A DNA stretch of 64,000 nt from Diospyros lotus (Eukaryota; Streptophyta; Magnoliopsida; Ericales; Ebenaceae): positions 36,036,753 through 36,100,752 of the forward strand of contig NC_068349.1 of the NCBI RefSeq assembly GCF_014633365.1. Reading direction: 5' to 3'. This document shows positions 62,001-64,000 of the stretch, in pieces (positions within the stretch are counted from its first letter, which is position 1; every line of letters begins with the position of its first letter). Made by a program: the position numbers and the translations under genes. The notes under the pieces are model-generated. The model was not told the DNA's origin, did not search any database, and worked only from the letters and a program-made list of their open reading frames with translations.

Positions 62001-62980
62001 TGAAACGTGAACTCAGGGGTGTCTTGACAAACTCAAAGGGAAAGAATGCATTTCACTAAGAAATATTACAATAAGAACGGGCATTAAGCACATTGTGGCA
62101 CAAGGTCCACATCTTCAGTTTACTGATGCATGGAGTTATATTTCAGCGGTTACAAGAACTGAAAGTTTGACTTCCCATATTCTCAAATAATGTAAAACAA
62201 GATAAATAAATAAACAGATAGAGAAACATTGAAACCAGAATGATTCACGAGTTCCAATATAATAGCAGGATTACCGAGTATGATTATATACAGAATAATG
62301 ACGGTTGGGGTGGTTTTGTCCATGGGTGTGTTGTGTGGGATGGAGGTGTAAAAGGGAATCCAAAATGAGAACAACCAAAACTTATGATCAATATCATTAC
62401 ATATCTGCAAGGTTATGATATATCTAGAAAAATACGGAAGCAACAACATATGCTTTCAAAAAAATAATTGCATATCTACAATGACTTGGTGCAGAAAGCT
62501 GTGTGTTGCATCAATCACATGAATTCAACATTAACTCAAGAGAAACATTTATTACCAAAATAAACTCAATAAAAGAAAAAAGCTCCTGGCATCTGCAACT
62601 AATAGACCAAAAAGGGAGTAAAAATGGCAAGCCTGTTATTCAGCCATGACAAAACAACCCACTGCAGCATATGGTATGTATGCAGGAATTGGTTGGCTGA
62701 GAGGTATGTATGCAGGAATGCGGGATCGGATGCAAAAACAGTTCAAATAGGAGTACACCATTACACCAATGGTTCCTTACCAGGTAAAGCAAAGGAGACT
62801 TAACTAATCAATGTTGAGAAGAATATCACTGAAATTTTATATATCAAAAATGTAAGAAGAAAAGAAAAGAAGGAAACATCAGGGAAATCAACAAATGACA
62901 GCATTATACCTGGGATCCGGATTCATAGAAAGAAATATATCTAGAAAGTCCACAGCTTCCAAACTGCTCAAATGGAACAT
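58807..62980 (-). CDS. LPEAT2: LPEAT2-like lysophospholipid acyltransferase, C-terminal EF-hand region (partial)
   Basis: LPEAT2 re-acylates lysophosphatidylethanolamine and related lysolipids using acyl-CoA in endomembranes; this role is inferred from the family. Exons on the minus strand: 62910-62980, 61869-61935, 60753-60803, 59434-59544, 59290-59337 and 58807-59001. All join in frame with GT-AG introns and end in a stop. The tail holds four EF-hand-like units. The first three are degenerate: around MNPDPSGCVQIHDF, LDVERKGKITF and ECQMSGSNYITEQE. The last is canonical, DTDGDGWISKDDF, followed by LRRNPLLIALFLP. The arrangement resembles the C-terminal EF-hands of LPCAT/LPEAT2 proteins. The catalytic domain with its HX4D motif is not in the window; no further exon was recognised in 62981-64000. 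An alternative is another EF-hand protein with the same tail, but the exon series fits LPEAT2 best. Confidence 0.8.
59290..59337 (-). CDS. LPEAT2: LPEAT2-like penultimate exon
   Basis: This 48-bp exon encodes LGDSIRLVIPSVDQFE, the linker before the last EF-hand. Acceptor GTGCAG|TTGGGG, donor TTTGAG|GTGAGT. Confidence 0.8.
59434..59544 (-). CDS. LPEAT2: LPEAT2-like exon (EF-hand 3)
   Basis: This 111-bp phase-0 exon encodes FLVGSAHVLKQPLFGQACGL followed by AFAECQMSGSNYITEQE. Acceptor TTGCAG|TTCCTA, donor CAAGAA|GTATGC. Confidence 0.82.
60701..60741. repeat. (GA)n followed by a poly-G tract
   Basis: A GA run is followed by GGGGAG and then about 21 consecutive Gs, about ten bases from the donor of the exon at 60753-60803. 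On the minus (sense) strand this is poly-C close to a splice site. Confidence 0.9.
60753..60803 (-). CDS. LPEAT2: LPEAT2-like exon (EF-hand 2)
   Basis: This 51-bp phase-0 exon encodes IFWFLDVERKGKITFKQ. Acceptor GTTGTAG|ATATTT, donor AAGCAG|GTATCA. A long G run lies about ten bases into the following intron. Confidence 0.8.
61340..61830 (+). mobile_element. retrotransposon pol-end and LTR fragment in an LPEAT2 intron
   Basis: On the plus strand, near 61420-61584, the frame reads FFIKWEDRPNSYVTW, one stop, then LDPELLGWNLQSN...YFQPGENEE and a stop. This resembles the C-terminal end of Ty3/gypsy polyproteins. AT-rich LTR-like sequence follows. The fragment is antisense to the host gene, lies between exons 60753-60803 and 61869-61935, and has no other coding part. 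Confidence 0.5.
61869..61935 (-). CDS. LPEAT2: LPEAT2-like exon (EF-hand 1, second half)
   Basis: This 67-bp exon completes a serine codon and encodes GCVQIHDFLRALRLKACSLS then EK. Acceptor GTTCAACAG|TGGAT, donor GAAAAG|GTCTGT. It is too short to show as an open frame and was found by looking for the missing phase between its neighbours. Confidence 0.8.
62910..62980 (-). CDS. LPEAT2: LPEAT2-like exon (EF-hand 1, first half)
   Basis: This 71-bp exon encodes MFHLSSLEAVDFLDIFLSMN then PDP and two bases of the next codon. Acceptor TTTTCCAG|ATG, donor CCCAG|GTATAA. Confidence 0.8.
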
Positions 62981-64000
62981 CTGGAAAACAAGAGATGTTA
63001 TCCAATTCACCTTCACTTTCAGTTCAGTAACTTGTATGAAAGCAGGAGCAATTCCACTATGAACCATAATACTATTACAAAGGGCGACTTTCCATTTCAC
63101 TCAAGGAAAAAAAAATGATCCAGCAGAAGATCAACGCAAGGCATTCATCGCCCATCAGATCATAATAGTCTTCATTTCAGAGCTCTGAAGAATGATCATA
63201 ATGAAATACTATGGACTTTTTCTCCCCTTGATAAATAAAGGTAACTGCTACAAGCCAAGTAGCCAATAAAGGTGAGAGGCATCTAAAATGTGCACACTGC
63301 ACCCAAGCTCGCACGCACACAAACATGAAAAGTAATGAGAGAGAAACATCCAAGCAAGTATTGGAACTGTACTGCAGCCATGTAGGTGTTGGGTATCTTA
63401 AAACAAACTAAATAAATGGAGCAGCTCCCTGAAGAAGATAGATTAAACAGAAATGCCACATACATACGACAACTATTGAATCCTAAATTGATGAAGGCAA
63501 AAAACCATTTCAAAATCGTTATAAAACAAGTCCCGATCTCTCTAAATGCTGAACATAAACAATCACAAGAAACTGGTCCTTTCATTCCATATTTATTGCA
63601 TATGCAGCATCAATATTTAATTGTTCAGTCCATTACTTATTCAAATTCTTGCTATGACAAATTTCAGCTACAAACATTTCCAAAAGCATCCTCCGTATAA
63701 GAAACAAAATAAATAATAGAAACTGAATATAGAAGGCTAGAAAGAAACATCTTTGGGAGGCATAAAGGAATATTAACTGTCTTTCATCACGAAGCAAATA
63801 AACCTTAATAAGTTTATAATTGGTGTTTCTTGCATTTGTTTTATTTCTTTATTTATCCACATTAGCTTTTTTAAGCAAAATAGCATTCTCTTAGGGATGT
63901 ACTGAGAAACATGGCTGCCCTGTGCATTAATGAATGAGTTTCAAGGATTTGAACCGATAAAGGTCAAAATATGAGAAAGCCTAACACGTCTTTGCAGGAA
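62981..64000 (-). other. LPEAT2-like intron sequence, nothing else recognised
   Basis: AT-rich sequence upstream of the first recognised exon. I looked for coding-like segments with GT-AG borders on the minus strand and found none that continue the protein. Confidence 0.45.

Noticed and set aside
61990..62080. Possible extra LPEAT2 exon reading EFVKTPLSSRFINIAL on the minus strand
   Set aside because: Exons on both sides already join in frame at 62910 and 61935, and this segment does not continue the protein.

Overview
The window is nuclear DNA of a flowering plant, most likely a eudicot. It is AT-rich and intron-rich, and it carries plant-specific elements: Cassandra TRIMs with 5S rRNA-like LTRs, SINE-like copies, hAT and PIF/Harbinger MITEs, and long solo LTRs. 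Two real protein-coding genes could be rebuilt exon by exon, both on the minus strand. Almost everything else is transposable-element DNA in several layers of nesting.

Layout. 1-872: AT-rich DNA with a fold-back repeat. 873-11485: one Ty3/gypsy-type LTR retrotransposon, read on the minus strand and framed by a 5-bp target duplication (ACATC). Its gag is broken, its pol is missing, one solo LTR sits where pol should be and another solo LTR sits inside its 5' LTR. 11486-13794: AT-rich DNA with a diverged repeat. 13795-29408 (5' leader to about 30015): a complete MIKC-type MADS-box gene of the SOC1/TM3 group. It has seven coding exons and 218 codons. Intron 1 is 10.1 kb and intron 6 is 4.2 kb, and both are full of MITEs, SINE-like copies and solo LTRs. 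Its core promoter lies beside a triplicated segment with 24-29-bp poly-G tracts. 30430-41355: MITEs, two members of a repeat family carrying arrays of TCGA-containing words, a solo LTR (35735-38222, TSD GTATG) and a complete Cassandra TRIM (40324-40967). 41356-49117: stacked long LTRs of a TGTAAC...GTTACA class. 50276-50780: a second, truncated Cassandra. 50781-58806: AT-rich intergenic DNA with small fold-back elements. 58807-62980: the last seven exons of an LPEAT2-like lysophospholipid acyltransferase. Only the C-terminal EF-hand region is here; the catalytic part lies beyond base 64000.

Function. The two genes have no evident functional link. One is a predicted flowering-time or developmental transcription factor. 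The other is a predicted membrane phospholipid-remodelling enzyme whose EF-hand tail may sense calcium. No CRISPR, operon, rRNA or tRNA gene was found; the 5S-like sequences belong to Cassandra LTRs. I did not find a clearly new biological system. The most unusual features are the word-array repeat family, the poly-G promoter triplication, the tandem SINE-like array and the nested gypsy element. All coordinates come from reading the sequence by eye; no database search was run.
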